Part shown: positions 1 to 8,680 of the stretch, piece by piece
Layout: each line of letters opens with the position of its first letter
Numbering within the stretch: position 1 is the stretch's first letter
Assembly (NCBI GenBank): GCA_001779095.1
Contig: MFJD01000008.1
Coordinates: 1,873-40,889, forward strand
DNA: 39,017 nt
Reading direction: 5' to 3'
Source: Candidatus Gottesmanbacteria bacterium RBG_16_52_11
GTDB taxonomy: Bacteria; Patescibacteriota; Microgenomatia; UBA10105; UBA927
Position numbers and translations under genes: made by a program
Notes under the pieces: model-generated
Told to the model about the DNA's origin: nothing
Seen by the model: the letters and a program-made list of their open reading frames with translations, nothing else
The model's database searches: none

Positions 1-366
1 GAGAAAGCGGTTTTTTTTGAAAAGTGCCTTGAATTGTCTGCCACTGCCGCAGACGAATCAGGACTGACACCGAAAAAACTGGCGAGCCTGATAGTCAACC
101 GGAAAATCGATACCGCGCATACCAAACCGGCTGTAATTGTCGGGGACATTCTGAAATCCCTGCGGAAAGCCAGTATCGATCCGCAGCTGGTCAAAACAGC
201 CGTGGCAGAAGTTATCCGCGAACAGGCCAAAGCGGCTGCAGACTATAGAAGCGGCAAGGAACAGGCGATAATGTTTCTCATCGGTATGGTCCAGAAGAAA
301 CTCGGGGGCAAGGGCGATCCGGCCGAGGTCCGGAACACAATCGGAAACATGCTAAAATCAGGATAA
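1..366 (+). CDS. gatB: Asp/Glu-tRNA amidotransferase subunit B, C-terminal part (5' end outside window)
   Basis: The reading frame is open from base 1, so this is the 3' end of a longer gene. The visible 121 residues match the GatB tail (YqeY-like helical domain): a stretch near LTPKKLASLIVN, then ADYRSGKEQAIMFLIGMV followed by GKGDPAEV, which is the usual end of GatB. By family knowledge, GatB works with GatA and GatC to amidate Glu-tRNA(Gln) or Asp-tRNA(Asn), and the tail domain contacts the tRNA. The catalytic kinase-like domain lies upstream of the window. The stop is one base from the ATG of the next gene, so the two are probably co-transcribed and translationally coupled. The TTG at 34 is an internal codon, not the start. 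Confidence 0.9.
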   Translation, partial: EKAVFFEKCLELSATAADESGLTPKKLASLIVNRKIDTAHTKPAVIVGDILKSLRKASIDPQLVKTAVAEVIREQAKAAADYRSGKEQAIMFLIGMVQKKLGGKGDPAEVRNTIGNMLKSG

Positions 367-367
367 C

Positions 368-1507
368 ATGGGGGAGCAGGCGAGTCAGGAATTAATTGGC
401 AGGAAACTCAGAAGCAATTTCGAAACAGCCAAGCGCCGGGAGCACCGGCTCATCGAAAAAACGCTTTCAGTACCGCCGCCCGGTTTAACGGATGCCCAGC
501 ATCGCTACCGGGAGCGGGCGGCCGGTCACCGCCAGAAAGCACTGCAGCTGATTGCCGAAGGCAAAGCGACCACCATCCAGCATGCGCGTGATATGGTTGC
601 CGCGGAAGCCAAGGCCGAACACGAACGCCTGACACTGGACGAAAAAACCCGGCTGTTCCGGTCTACAACATACAGTGCCAATCAGAACAAGGCAATCAAT
701 GAATATCTGGCCGGAGTCAGGTCATACTACAGCGAGCTAAAACTCGATTTTGATAAATTCAGCTGGTTCAATGACCTGATTTCGGATAAATTCGGCGACC
801 TGGTGCTGTCCGAAGTCGGCCGGCAGTTTGCCGCCGTCAAACGGGCGAACGACATCGGCGTCCGCAAGGGCGGTGAGGAACTGCATTTTTTCTTCAATTA
901 CGGCGCACAGACCCAAGCCGAGCTGGCAGCCCAGCGGCTGATGTCAGCCGTCAGGGATAATGTTTTAAGTCAGGTAATCAATATCATCCGGGACGGACAG
1001 CGGACCGTACCGGTGACCTGGGATGGCAGAAAAGTCCCGGAACGCGAGGGCACAGTCATTCTCAGGGATATCACCGGGGCACTTCTGGAGCGGGCAAAGC
1101 CGGGCGGTCTTGACAGGTTCCTACAGACAGGCAAAGGCGAGATTACTCAGAAACTGGAGATAGCCCGCAAATTCGACGGATTCTTCGGCGGAAAACAGGC
1201 ATATGGGGAATTGGAAAGTTATGCCCGGGACGGCAGGCCGTCTGAGCTTTTGACGCCGGATGAGCGTCAGGCGCGAAGCGTTGCGGAAAAGAAAATATCG
1301 GATTTTCTGTCCGGCCTGTTCGGGTCGGTGACATCAAGCGGCGGCATGGTGATTTACGGACCGGAAGACAGGGCTTTCATGCCACCGGGTGAAACGGTGA
1401 CTACAGTGCTCGGAGAGCATGTGAAGAGGTCCAAAAGCGAAGGCCGGGGATTTCTGTCGGTTCAGGTCGGTACCCGCGGTCCGATAAGGACATATCAGGT
1501 GAAATAA
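368..1507 (+). CDS. Conserved-looking hypothetical protein, 379 aa, between gatB and dnaE
   Basis: I do not recognise this family. The protein is soluble, with no signal peptide or membrane segment. Residues 1-110 are rich in Lys, Arg, Glu and Ala and look helical or coiled coil (many RR, EH and AEAKAEHERL patterns). The middle (about 110-215) has aromatic-rich helices such as FDKFSWFNDLISDKF. The C-terminal third contains Gly-rich turns and a beta-like end (GFLSVQVGTRGPIRTYQV). It starts one base after the gatB stop and ends two bases before the dnaE ATG, with host-like codon use, so it is a genuine member of a tight gatB-dnaE operon. The context suggests a housekeeping role in translation or replication, but nothing in the sequence gives a catalytic motif. 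Confidence 0.8.
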   Translation: MGEQASQELIGRKLRSNFETAKRREHRLIEKTLSVPPPGLTDAQHRYRERAAGHRQKALQLIAEGKATTIQHARDMVAAEAKAEHERLTLDEKTRLFRSTTYSANQNKAINEYLAGVRSYYSELKLDFDKFSWFNDLISDKFGDLVLSEVGRQFAAVKRANDIGVRKGGEELHFFFNYGAQTQAELAAQRLMSAVRDNVLSQVINIIRDGQRTVPVTWDGRKVPEREGTVILRDITGALLERAKPGGLDRFLQTGKGEITQKLEIARKFDGFFGGKQAYGELESYARDGRPSELLTPDERQARSVAEKKISDFLSGLFGSVTSSGGMVIYGPEDRAFMPPGETVTTVLGEHVKRSKSEGRGFLSVQVGTRGPIRTYQVK

Positions 1508-1509
1508 TC

Positions 1510-4500
1510 ATGGCGGATTTCGTACATCTTCACGTACACAGCGAGTATTCCCTGCTTGACGGGCTGGGCAAGCTCCAGTCCCTGATCGATACAGCCAAGG
1601 GCATGGGGATGAAAACGCTTGCCTTGACTGATCACGGGGCGATGTACGGTGCTTTCAAGTTTTATCTCCGGGCTACTGAAGCCGGCATCAAACCGATTAT
1701 CGGTGTGGAAACCTACGTTGCCCGCCGTAGCCGGTTCGACAAGGAGTCCAAGGTCGATACCGACCCTTTCCATTTGCTGCTTCTGGCTAAAAACGAAAAC
1801 GGGTACCGGAACCTCTTGAAACTGGTGACTCTGGCACACCTGGAAGGTTATTATTACCGGCCGCGGATTGATTGGGAACTCCTGACCGTATACCACGAAG
1901 ACCTGATCGCAACCAGCGCGTGCCTCCAGGGCCAGGTGCCGTACCTGTTGCGGTACGGAAAACCGGATGAGGCCGAAGCTGTCGCCCGCAATTATGCCGA
2001 ACTGTTCGGTAAGGATCATTATTATATCGAACTCCAGATGCATCCGAATATACCCGAACAGGAGGAAACCAATGAGAAACTTGTAGCATTGGCGCGCAGG
2101 CTGGGATTGCCGCTGGTTGCCACCAATGACGTGCATTACGTTAACGCTGATGATGCGGAAGCACAGGAAATTCTGCTGTGCGTCCAGACCCAGCGGACCA
2201 TCACCGAAAAGAACCGGCCGCTGTCGATGCTCAGTTCGCCGGATTTCTACCTGAAAAGCGCCGGAGACATGACGGAAATGTTTGCCCGGTATCCGGAAGC
2301 GGTCGCCAATACTGTCCGCATCGCCGACATGTGCGATATAAACCTGTCGGTCGGCAAATGGATCCTGCCGGATTTTCCGATTCCGGAAGGAGAAACTCCG
2401 CAGAGTTACCTGCGGACGCTGGTTTATGAGAGGCTGCCGGACCGTTATCCGCAGTTGCCGGCAGAAGTCAAAGACAGGGTGGAATACGAGCTGGATATTA
2501 TAAATACCAAAGGTTATTCCACGTATTTTCTGATCGTCGCCGATTTCGTCAACTGGGCCAAGGATCACGGGATAGCCGTAGGGCCGGGCCGGGGATCGGC
2601 AGCCGGCAGCGTCGTTTCATATATCCTGAGAATTACCGGAGTAGACCCGCTCTATTTCCGGCTGCCGTTCGAACGGTTCCTCAATCCGTACCGTCCGAGT
2701 CCGCCGGACATAGATCTGGATTTTGCGGATGACCGGCGCGATGAGGTGATTGCCTATGTCACCGAAAGGTACGGCGCAGACCGGGTAGCCCAGATCTGCA
2801 CATTCGGAACCATGGAAGCCCGGGGTGCAGTACGCGATGCCGGCAGGGCATTGGGGATGCCTTATGCCCAACCGGACCGGATCGCCCGGCTTATCCCTCC
2901 GGGGTTTCAGGGAAGCCAGATGACCATCGAAAAGGCGCTCACCCAGTCACCGGAACTGGCGCTGGCTTATAAAACAGAACCGGAAACCAAACGGCTCCTG
3001 GATGTAGCCCGCAAGCTTGAAGGCGTTGCCCGACACGTTTCGGTTCATGCTGCCGGCGTAGTCATCGCCGATAAGCCGCTGGTCGAGTATACACCGCTGC
3101 AGCGGGAAAGCCGGGGTGAAAAAATCGTGACCCAGTACGATATGTACACCGTCGGTGAAGACGGGGTGGGACTTCTGAAAATGGATTTTCTGGGGCTGAG
3201 AAATCTGACCATCATGTCCCGGGCGCTCCAGATAATAAGGTCCGCCGAAGGTGAGGATATAGATCTCTCAAAAATCCCGCTTGACGACGCGAAGACATTT
3301 GCCATGCTCTCCAAAGGGGAAACAACCGGCGTATTCCAGCTCGAATCCGCCGGCATGCGCCGCCATATTAAGGAACTGAAACCCACTACGATTTTCGATC
3401 TGATGGCGATGGTTGCGCTGTTTAGGCCGGGACCGATGCAGGTAATTCCCGAATTCATCGCCCGCAAGCACAACCCGAAACGGATAATTTATCCGGATCC
3501 CCGGCTGAAGGATGTGCTGGATCAGTCTTATGGCATTATTGCCTATCAGGATGACGTACTTTTAACGGCGATAACCCTGGCCGGATATTCGTGGGGTGAT
3601 GCTGACAAGCTCCGAAAGGCCGTCGGGAAGAAAATTCCGACGGAAATGAAAAAACAGAAGGAGAAATTCGTGGCTGGCTGCATTAAAAACGGATTATCAA
3701 CCGAGCGGGCCGAAGAAATATTCCATCTCATCGAACCCTTCGCAGGATACGGGTTCAATAAAGCCCATGCCGCCTGTTACGCAATCATTGCTTATCAGAC
3801 GGCCTACCTCAAAGCAAATTACCAGGTCGAATATATGACGGCGGTGCTGACGGCGGAATCCAGAGCTAATACCGGCCCGGCGCGGGACGAGAAAATTACC
3901 AGCATCATTTCCGAATGCCGGCGGATGGGAATTTCCGTGTTACCGCCGCACATCAACAAATCGGAAGTGGATTTTTCGATAGAGGACAACCGGATCAGGT
4001 TCGGTCTTTCGGCTGTCAAGAACGTAGGCACCGCGGCAATCGACAGTATTCTGGAAGCCCGCACCTCCGGCGGAGCTTTCCGCGGACTGACGGATCTTTT
4101 CAGCCGGATTGAAATCGCCAAGGTCAACCGGAAAGTGACGGAAAGCCTGATAAAATCCGGCGCAATGGATGAATTCGGTAACCGGGCAACCCTGCTGGGT
4201 GCTCTGCCCGGTGTTTCCGAACAGGCTCAGAAACGCAGGAAAAATGCCTCGGCGGGGCAGACAGGTTTATTTGACGAGGCATCAAGCGGAGCCGACATAC
4301 CGGCTGACGCCTTCACCGTGACGGAAGAACTGCCGAAATCGGTTCTGTTGGCTTATGAGAAGGAGTTGTTGGGATTTTACCTGACGGAGCATCCGCTGCA
4401 GTCTTATGCCAGCGCGCTGTCGGATCAGGGTGTCCTGCCGCTGTCGGAGGTTACGTCCGGCCGGGTGGGAGAACGCATTCTGATCGGCGGAATTATCACC

Positions 4501-4716
4501 CAGGTGAAGAAGATCACCACGAAAACAGGAAATAACGAAATGGCATTCGTGCGGATTGAAGACCTGCACGGGAATATTGAAATCGTCGTGTTTCCGAAGA
4601 TTTTTGCCCAGACGTCAGCCATTTGGAGGCCGGATACGGTAGTGGTTGTCAGCGGCCGGGTGGATGAGAAGGAAGACCGTCTGACGGTTCTGGCCGACGA
4701 TGCCAAACGTCTCTGA
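1510..4716 (+). CDS. dnaE: DNA polymerase III alpha subunit
   Basis: Replicative polymerase of the C family, 1068 aa, slightly shorter than the usual 1100-1160. The PHP domain is at residues 1-270 with its metal-binding motifs intact (HLHVHSEYSLLDG, LALTDHG), so it may retain proofreading-type or pyrophosphatase activity. The palm has GPGRGSAAGSVVSYIL (about 358-373) and the catalytic acidic motif PDIDLDFADDRRDEV (about 399-413). The finger region includes FRPGPMQ and GYGFNKAHAACYA. An OB-fold is visible at the C-terminus (ILIGGIITQVKK to VVVVSGRVDEKEDRL). The protein ends shortly after this, so the tail found in longer DnaE forms is reduced. It starts at ATG two bases after the preceding stop. 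No frameshift or missing catalytic residue was seen. Confidence 0.97.
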   Translation: MADFVHLHVHSEYSLLDGLGKLQSLIDTAKGMGMKTLALTDHGAMYGAFKFYLRATEAGIKPIIGVETYVARRSRFDKESKVDTDPFHLLLLAKNENGYRNLLKLVTLAHLEGYYYRPRIDWELLTVYHEDLIATSACLQGQVPYLLRYGKPDEAEAVARNYAELFGKDHYYIELQMHPNIPEQEETNEKLVALARRLGLPLVATNDVHYVNADDAEAQEILLCVQTQRTITEKNRPLSMLSSPDFYLKSAGDMTEMFARYPEAVANTVRIADMCDINLSVGKWILPDFPIPEGETPQSYLRTLVYERLPDRYPQLPAEVKDRVEYELDIINTKGYSTYFLIVADFVNWAKDHGIAVGPGRGSAAGSVVSYILRITGVDPLYFRLPFERFLNPYRPSPPDIDLDFADDRRDEVIAYVTERYGADRVAQICTFGTMEARGAVRDAGRALGMPYAQPDRIARLIPPGFQGSQMTIEKALTQSPELALAYKTEPETKRLLDVARKLEGVARHVSVHAAGVVIADKPLVEYTPLQRESRGEKIVTQYDMYTVGEDGVGLLKMDFLGLRNLTIMSRALQIIRSAEGEDIDLSKIPLDDAKTFAMLSKGETTGVFQLESAGMRRHIKELKPTTIFDLMAMVALFRPGPMQVIPEFIARKHNPKRIIYPDPRLKDVLDQSYGIIAYQDDVLLTAITLAGYSWGDADKLRKAVGKKIPTEMKKQKEKFVAGCIKNGLSTERAEEIFHLIEPFAGYGFNKAHAACYAIIAYQTAYLKANYQVEYMTAVLTAESRANTGPARDEKITSIISECRRMGISVLPPHINKSEVDFSIEDNRIRFGLSAVKNVGTAAIDSILEARTSGGAFRGLTDLFSRIEIAKVNRKVTESLIKSGAMDEFGNRATLLGALPGVSEQAQKRRKNASAGQTGLFDEASSGADIPADAFTVTEELPKSVLLAYEKELLGFYLTEHPLQSYASALSDQGVLPLSEVTSGRVGERILIGGIITQVKKITTKTGNNEMAFVRIEDLHGNIEIVVFPKIFAQTSAIWRPDTVVVVSGRVDEKEDRLTVLADDAKRL

Positions 4717-4734
4717 AACGGCGCGATCTGGCTG

Positions 4735-4763
4735 TTGACTTGAATCCCAGCCCAAAGTAAAAT
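4735..4763 (+). promoter_or_regulatory. Sigma70-type promoter for the atp operon
   Basis: TTGACT (4735-4740) and TAAAAT (4758-4763) are separated by exactly 17 bases, just after the dnaE stop and 65 bases before the first atp gene. Transcription would start near 4770. This is the only strong promoter seen ahead of the ATP synthase genes. Confidence 0.75.
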
Positions 4764-4770
4764 TCAGTTG

Positions 4771-4809
4771 CCCAGTAGCACACTTAACCGGACTGGGATT
4801 TTTAATTTT
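4771..4809 (+). terminator. Intrinsic terminator or attenuator at the start of the atp leader
   Basis: CCCAGT (4771-4776) and ACTGGG (4792-4797) form a hairpin followed by ATTTTTAATTTT. An earlier CCCAG at 4746-4750, lying between the promoter boxes, can pair with the same downstream arm as an 8-bp stem (AATCCCAG/CTGGGATT). A dnaE readthrough transcript carries both options, while a transcript from the atp promoter carries only the terminator-type hairpin, at its very 5' end. It may end dnaE transcription or attenuate atp. Confidence 0.5.
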
Positions 4810-4827
4810 GGTGAAGTGTAAACTGTT

Positions 4828-5148
4828 GTGGCAAACGACAGGGGAGTCACCAAGCGGTATTCGCTGAAGGCGGACAAATCCGGAAGGTTATCCGCCACTG
4901 AAGACGAAACCAAATCCGACCGGCATACCCGTATCCAGTGGGATGCCCTGTTTCTGTTCAGCGGAGTCGGTTTCGGTATAGTCATTCCCCTGATTGCCGG
5001 AGTTCTGCTGGGGAATTACGCCGACACCAGATTGGGTTCGCGGCCGGTTGCTACCATCACCGGACTATTGATCGGAACCGTATTATCGGTTGCCAGTCTG
5101 ATTTCGACGTTTTCGGCATTTCTGAAAAAAACGAAAACAGGGGACTGA
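4828..5148 (+). CDS. atpI: ATP synthase accessory protein AtpI/AtpZ-like
   Basis: A 106-aa protein placed first in the ATP synthase operon. It has a charged N-terminal tail of about 38 residues and two hydrophobic helices (FLFSGVGFGIVIPLIAGVLLG and ATITGLLIGTVLSVASLI), the hairpin layout of the AtpI/AtpZ family. By family knowledge, such proteins help assemble the c-ring or carry Mg/Ca ions, and they are poorly conserved. The start is GTG at 4828 and no strong Shine-Dalgarno is present. The stop is five bases before atpB. Function is inferred from position and membrane topology more than from sequence identity. Confidence 0.75.
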   Translation: MANDRGVTKRYSLKADKSGRLSATEDETKSDRHTRIQWDALFLFSGVGFGIVIPLIAGVLLGNYADTRLGSRPVATITGLLIGTVLSVASLISTFSAFLKKTKTGD

Positions 5149-5153
5149 TTATA

Positions 5154-6068
5154 ATGTTACACATTTCGCTCGCAGCCGAAACACTTTTTCACCTGGGGCC
5201 GCTACCGGTCACCAATTCGCTGCTGATGACCTGGCTTGTCATGGCAGTCCTGACACTTTTGGCATATGCGGTTACCCGCAATCTTAAGCGCATTCCTACG
5301 TCATTTCAGCTGATATTCGAACTGGCGGTCGGAGGTCTTCATGATTTTTTCGGGCGGATACTTGGGAAATTTACGGATACCCTCTATCCCCTGGTGGCAA
5401 CGCTGTTTCTTTTCATCATACTTTCCAACTGGATGGGGCTGTTGCCGGGCGTAGGTACGGTCGGATTTTACCGGGAAAAAGAGCATGCAGTGAATGTCAA
5501 TCCGCCGCCGCCCGGACACTCCGGGCAGATTTATGTTGCATACGCATCCGAATCGACAGAGCCGGTGACACAAGTTCAGGAGAGAGCGGCGCCCGGTACA
5601 GTTTCCGATCCTGAGGCAGCCGCCAAGGACAAAGATTCCGAACCGTCGCGGATATTCGTGCCGCTTCTGCGGGCTCCGACGGCTGACCTGAACATGACCC
5701 TCGGTCTTGGACTGATTGCATTCTTCACCATCCAATATTTCGGCTTCAAAGCATCGGGTCTGGCCTACGGAAAGAAATTCATCAATCTGACAAATCCGAT
5801 ATTCTTTTTTGTCGGATTTCTGGAAATCATATCGGATATTTCCAAAATCATATCTTTCGCATTCCGGTTATTCGGCAACATATTCGCCGGTGAAGTGCTG
5901 CTGGCTGTAATTGCCTATCTGGCCCCGTTTTTCCTGCCGATCCCGTTTCTGGCGCTGGAACTTTTCGTCGGTCTGATCCAGGCCCTGGTTTTTGCCATGC
6001 TGACGGCAGTTTTCATACAGATGGCAGCCTCGCACGGGGACCACGGGGCAGGTACGGAGCATGCGTGA
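5154..6068 (+). CDS. atpB: F-type ATP synthase subunit a
   Basis: Membrane subunit a (304 aa) forms the proton half-channels against the c-ring. ATG at 5154 is chosen because the frame continues upstream only through atpI coding sequence. The family signature is clear in the C-terminal half: SKIISFAFRLFGNIFAGEVLL carries the essential Arg, and FVGLIQALVFAMLTAVFI carries the conserved Gln region. An unusual feature is a polar insertion of roughly 60 residues (about 102-165) between WMGLLPGVGTVGF and the helix LNMTLGLGLIAFF. It is rich in Pro, Glu, Asp and Ala (NPPPPGHSG, DPEAAAKDKDSEPS) and probably forms a loop outside the membrane. The rest is of normal length, so the insertion is not a frameshift. 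It sits between atpI and atpE. Confidence 0.95.
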   Translation: MLHISLAAETLFHLGPLPVTNSLLMTWLVMAVLTLLAYAVTRNLKRIPTSFQLIFELAVGGLHDFFGRILGKFTDTLYPLVATLFLFIILSNWMGLLPGVGTVGFYREKEHAVNVNPPPPGHSGQIYVAYASESTEPVTQVQERAAPGTVSDPEAAAKDKDSEPSRIFVPLLRAPTADLNMTLGLGLIAFFTIQYFGFKASGLAYGKKFINLTNPIFFFVGFLEIISDISKIISFAFRLFGNIFAGEVLLAVIAYLAPFFLPIPFLALELFVGLIQALVFAMLTAVFIQMAASHGDHGAGTEHA

Positions 6069-6104
6069 ACCACTCAGGTGTCAGATAGTATTGTAGTAGG
6101 ATAA

Positions 6105-6353
<249 letters not shown>

Positions 6354-6387
6354 GAAAGGAATTTAAACGGAAGCGAGGTGAGTTCAG

Positions 6388-6876
6388 ATGGAAGCATTAG
6401 GAGTTCAGCCGATATTACTTTTAGCACAGATAATCAACTTCGTCATTATCATGGCGGTGCTTAAGAAGCTGCTTTACAAGCCGGTTATCCGGTTTCTGGC
6501 AAAACGGAAGCAGGAAATCCAGACCGGGCTTGAGTTGTCCCAGAAAATGAAGGAAGAGGATGAAAAACTGAAGGAGAAACAGAAAAAGATGCTGGAGACC
6601 GCGCGTGTGGATGCGCTGGAGATAATCAATAAAGCCAAAAAGGACGCTAAAGCCGATGCCCGGAAAATTCTTGAGGATGCCCAAAGTGAGGCCTCCCGCA
6701 TGATGGAAAAACGGCGCGAAGAAATGGAAGACGAGTACCGGGTCATGCAGAAAAAACTGCAGTCGGAAACCGTGGATCTGGCCGCTGCCATGGTAGAACG
6801 GATTCTGCCGTCACTGATTACGCGGGATGGCCACCGGAAACTGCTGGAGAACCAGTTGAAACAACTGAAACAGTAA
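6388..6876 (+). CDS. atpF: F-type ATP synthase subunit b
   Basis: Peripheral stalk subunit, 162 aa. One N-terminal membrane helix (ILLLAQIINFVIIMAVLKKLLY) is followed by a long charged helix rich in Lys, Glu and Ala (about 40-150) that dimerises as the stator coiled coil. The heptad-like KMKEEDEKLKEKQKKMLETA pattern is typical. The C-terminus (MVERILPSLITRDGHRKLLENQL) would contact delta, which is unusually short here. A strong Shine-Dalgarno (GAGGTGA) lies upstream of ATG 6388. Length is normal. Confidence 0.95.
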   Translation: MEALGVQPILLLAQIINFVIIMAVLKKLLYKPVIRFLAKRKQEIQTGLELSQKMKEEDEKLKEKQKKMLETARVDALEIINKAKKDAKADARKILEDAQSEASRMMEKRREEMEDEYRVMQKKLQSETVDLAAAMVERILPSLITRDGHRKLLENQLKQLKQ

Positions 6877-6886
6877 AAATTTGTTT

Positions 6887-7153
6887 ATGAAAAGAAATCG
6901 AAAGGATCCGTTAATTCCGGATACTCCAAATGAGGCCGACACAGCCGTGGTTACCAGCGCTGCACCACTGGACGGCCGGTTGAAATCCTTAGTCAGTTCC
7001 GTGGTCAGCCGGATCGGAACAGTACGGTCGATCGAGTACCGTGTCGATCCGGAAGTCCTCGGGGGGATCCGCATCCGGATCGGAAACCGGGTCCTGGATA
7101 CAAGCCTGAAAAGACAGCTGTCAGAAATTGTAAAAAGCCTGAAGTCAGATTAA
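6887..7153 (+). CDS. atpH: F-type ATP synthase subunit delta, short form (C-terminal part only)
   Basis: Only 88 aa against about 175-185 for usual delta/OSCP. The recognisable part is the C-terminal domain: IEYRVDPEVLGGIRIRIGNRVLDTSL corresponds to the family signature (VDPxLxGGxxIRIGDxVID). The N-terminal six-helix domain that normally caps the alpha subunits is absent, replaced by about 35 polar residues. There is no leftover coding for it between atpF and this gene (a gap of 10 bases), so this is a compact gene rather than a broken one. ATG at 6887 is preferred over TTG at 6881. The stator link may depend on other parts of b or alpha. Identification rests on the motif and on gene order b-delta-alpha. 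Confidence 0.85.
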   Translation: MKRNRKDPLIPDTPNEADTAVVTSAAPLDGRLKSLVSSVVSRIGTVRSIEYRVDPEVLGGIRIRIGNRVLDTSLKRQLSEIVKSLKSD

Positions 7154-7162
7154 GCAGATATC

Positions 7163-8674
7163 ATGAAACGCACAGTCAATACGAATATCACCGGACCTCT
7201 GAAAAAGCACCTGGCCGCCTTTACGCCGGAATTTTCCGTCAGTGAAATCGGTACAGTGACATCTGTGGGTGACGGCGTAGCCAAAGTCGATGGTCTGGAA
7301 GGCTGCGGTTATATGGAAATAGTCGAATTTGCCGGTGGCATTAAAGGGGTTGCGATTAATCTGGAAGAAAAATCAGTCGGAATAATTGTAATGGGTGAGG
7401 TGCTGGGTATCCGCGAGGGCGATGAAGTCAGGGCTACCGGACAGATACTGTCGACACCGGTCGGTGACGGGTTCTTAGGCCGGGTGGTTAATCCGCTGGG
7501 TGAACCGGTTGACGGCAAACCTAATGTAGCTACCAAAACCAGATATCCACTGGAAAAAATCGCACCGGGTGTCGTGTTCCGGCAGCAGGTCAACACTCCG
7601 CTTCAGACCGGTATCAAAGCTATCGATGCCATGATTCCGATCGGCCGCGGCCAGCGGGAGCTGATAATCGGGGACCGCAATACCGGCAAAACAGCCATTG
7701 CCGTTGATGCCATCATTAACCAGAAAGGTGAGGATGTGATCTGTATTTACGTAGCCATCGGACAGAAAACTTCCCGCGTAGCGCAGGTGATTAATGCACT
7801 GGAAAAGTTCGATGCCATGTCCTACAGCATCGTAGTGTCGGCCACATCATCGGATCCGGCCTCCTACCAGTACATGGCCCCGTATACCGGTTGTGCCCTG
7901 GCAGAATATTTCCTCGACCGCGGGAAGGATGTCCTGGTCGTATATGACGATTTATCCAAACACGCCTGGGCGTACCGCCAGATATCCCTGATTCTGCGGC
8001 GTCCCAGCGGACGGGAAGCATACCCGGGAGACGTCTTTTATCTGCATTCCCGGCTTCTGGAGCGGGCTGTCCGCCTGAATGACGACCATGGCGGCGGATC
8101 CATCACCGCACTGCCTATTATCGAAACGCTGGCCAATGACCTTTCGGCATATATTCCGACAAACGTCATTTCCATTACTGACGGTCAGATATTCCTCGAA
8201 TCGGATCTTTTTTACGCCGGTCAGCGGCCGGCAATCAATGTCGGGCAGTCGGTTTCCCGGGTCGGATCTTCAGCGCAGATCAAAGCTATGAAAAAGATCG
8301 CCGGCAGCCTCCGGGTTGACCTGGCCCAATACCGGTCACTGGCGGCATTTGCCCAGTTTTCGACGGACGTTGACGAAATTACCAAAAAGCAGATCGATAG
8401 GGGCAGCCGTCTGGTGGAACTTCTGAAACAGCCGCAGTTCGTGCCGATGAGTGTTGAACGTCAGGTGGTTTCAATCTGGGCCGGCACCAAAGGCCACCTG
8501 GATGATATTCCCCTCAGCCGGATCGGCGACTTCGAGCAGCAATTCCTGGATTTTATGGAACGCGAACACCGCAAGATCCTGACCACAATCGCCCGTGACA
8601 AGGCGTTGTCCGAAGAAACCGAGAAACAGCTGAAACAGGCAGTCGAGATCTTCCGGAAAGGATTTGTAGTCTGA
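7163..8674 (+). CDS. atpA: F-type ATP synthase subunit alpha
   Basis: Non-catalytic nucleotide-binding subunit of F1, 503 aa, normal length. The N-terminal beta-barrel (about 25-95) is followed by the P-loop [11 protein letters not shown] (about 170-180), the Walker B strand [16 protein letters not shown] with conserved downstream [16 protein letters not shown], and the alpha signature [14 protein letters not shown] with its conserved Arg. A C-terminal helical bundle follows. The N-terminal helix, which normally docks with delta, is present but diverged. It starts nine bases after the atpH stop and ends six bases before atpG. Confidence 0.98.
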   Translation: MKRTVNTNITGPLKKHLAAFTPEFSVSEIGTVTSVGDGVAKVDGLEGCGYMEIVEFAGGIKGVAINLEEKSVGIIVMGEVLGIREGDEVRATGQILSTPVGDGFLGRVVNPLGEPVDGKPNVATKTRYPLEKIAPGVVFRQQVNTPLQTGIKAIDAMIPIGRGQRELIIGDRNTGKTAIAVDAIINQKGEDVICIYVAIGQKTSRVAQVINALEKFDAMSYSIVVSATSSDPASYQYMAPYTGCALAEYFLDRGKDVLVVYDDLSKHAWAYRQISLILRRPSGREAYPGDVFYLHSRLLERAVRLNDDHGGGSITALPIIETLANDLSAYIPTNVISITDGQIFLESDLFYAGQRPAINVGQSVSRVGSSAQIKAMKKIAGSLRVDLAQYRSLAAFAQFSTDVDEITKKQIDRGSRLVELLKQPQFVPMSVERQVVSIWAGTKGHLDDIPLSRIGDFEQQFLDFMEREHRKILTTIARDKALSEETEKQLKQAVEIFRKGFVV

Positions 8675-8680
8675 AAATAT

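Noticed and set aside
1495-2568. 357-codon open frame on the minus strand
   Set aside because: It is antisense to the PHP and early palm regions of dnaE. The composition of the host codons explains the long frame, and the product is low-complexity and unlike any family.
4938-5153. Longer subunit a with an N-terminal extension upstream of 5154
   Set aside because: The in-frame extension is a shifted reading of atpI and is not conserved-looking; ATG 5154 begins just before the first membrane helix.
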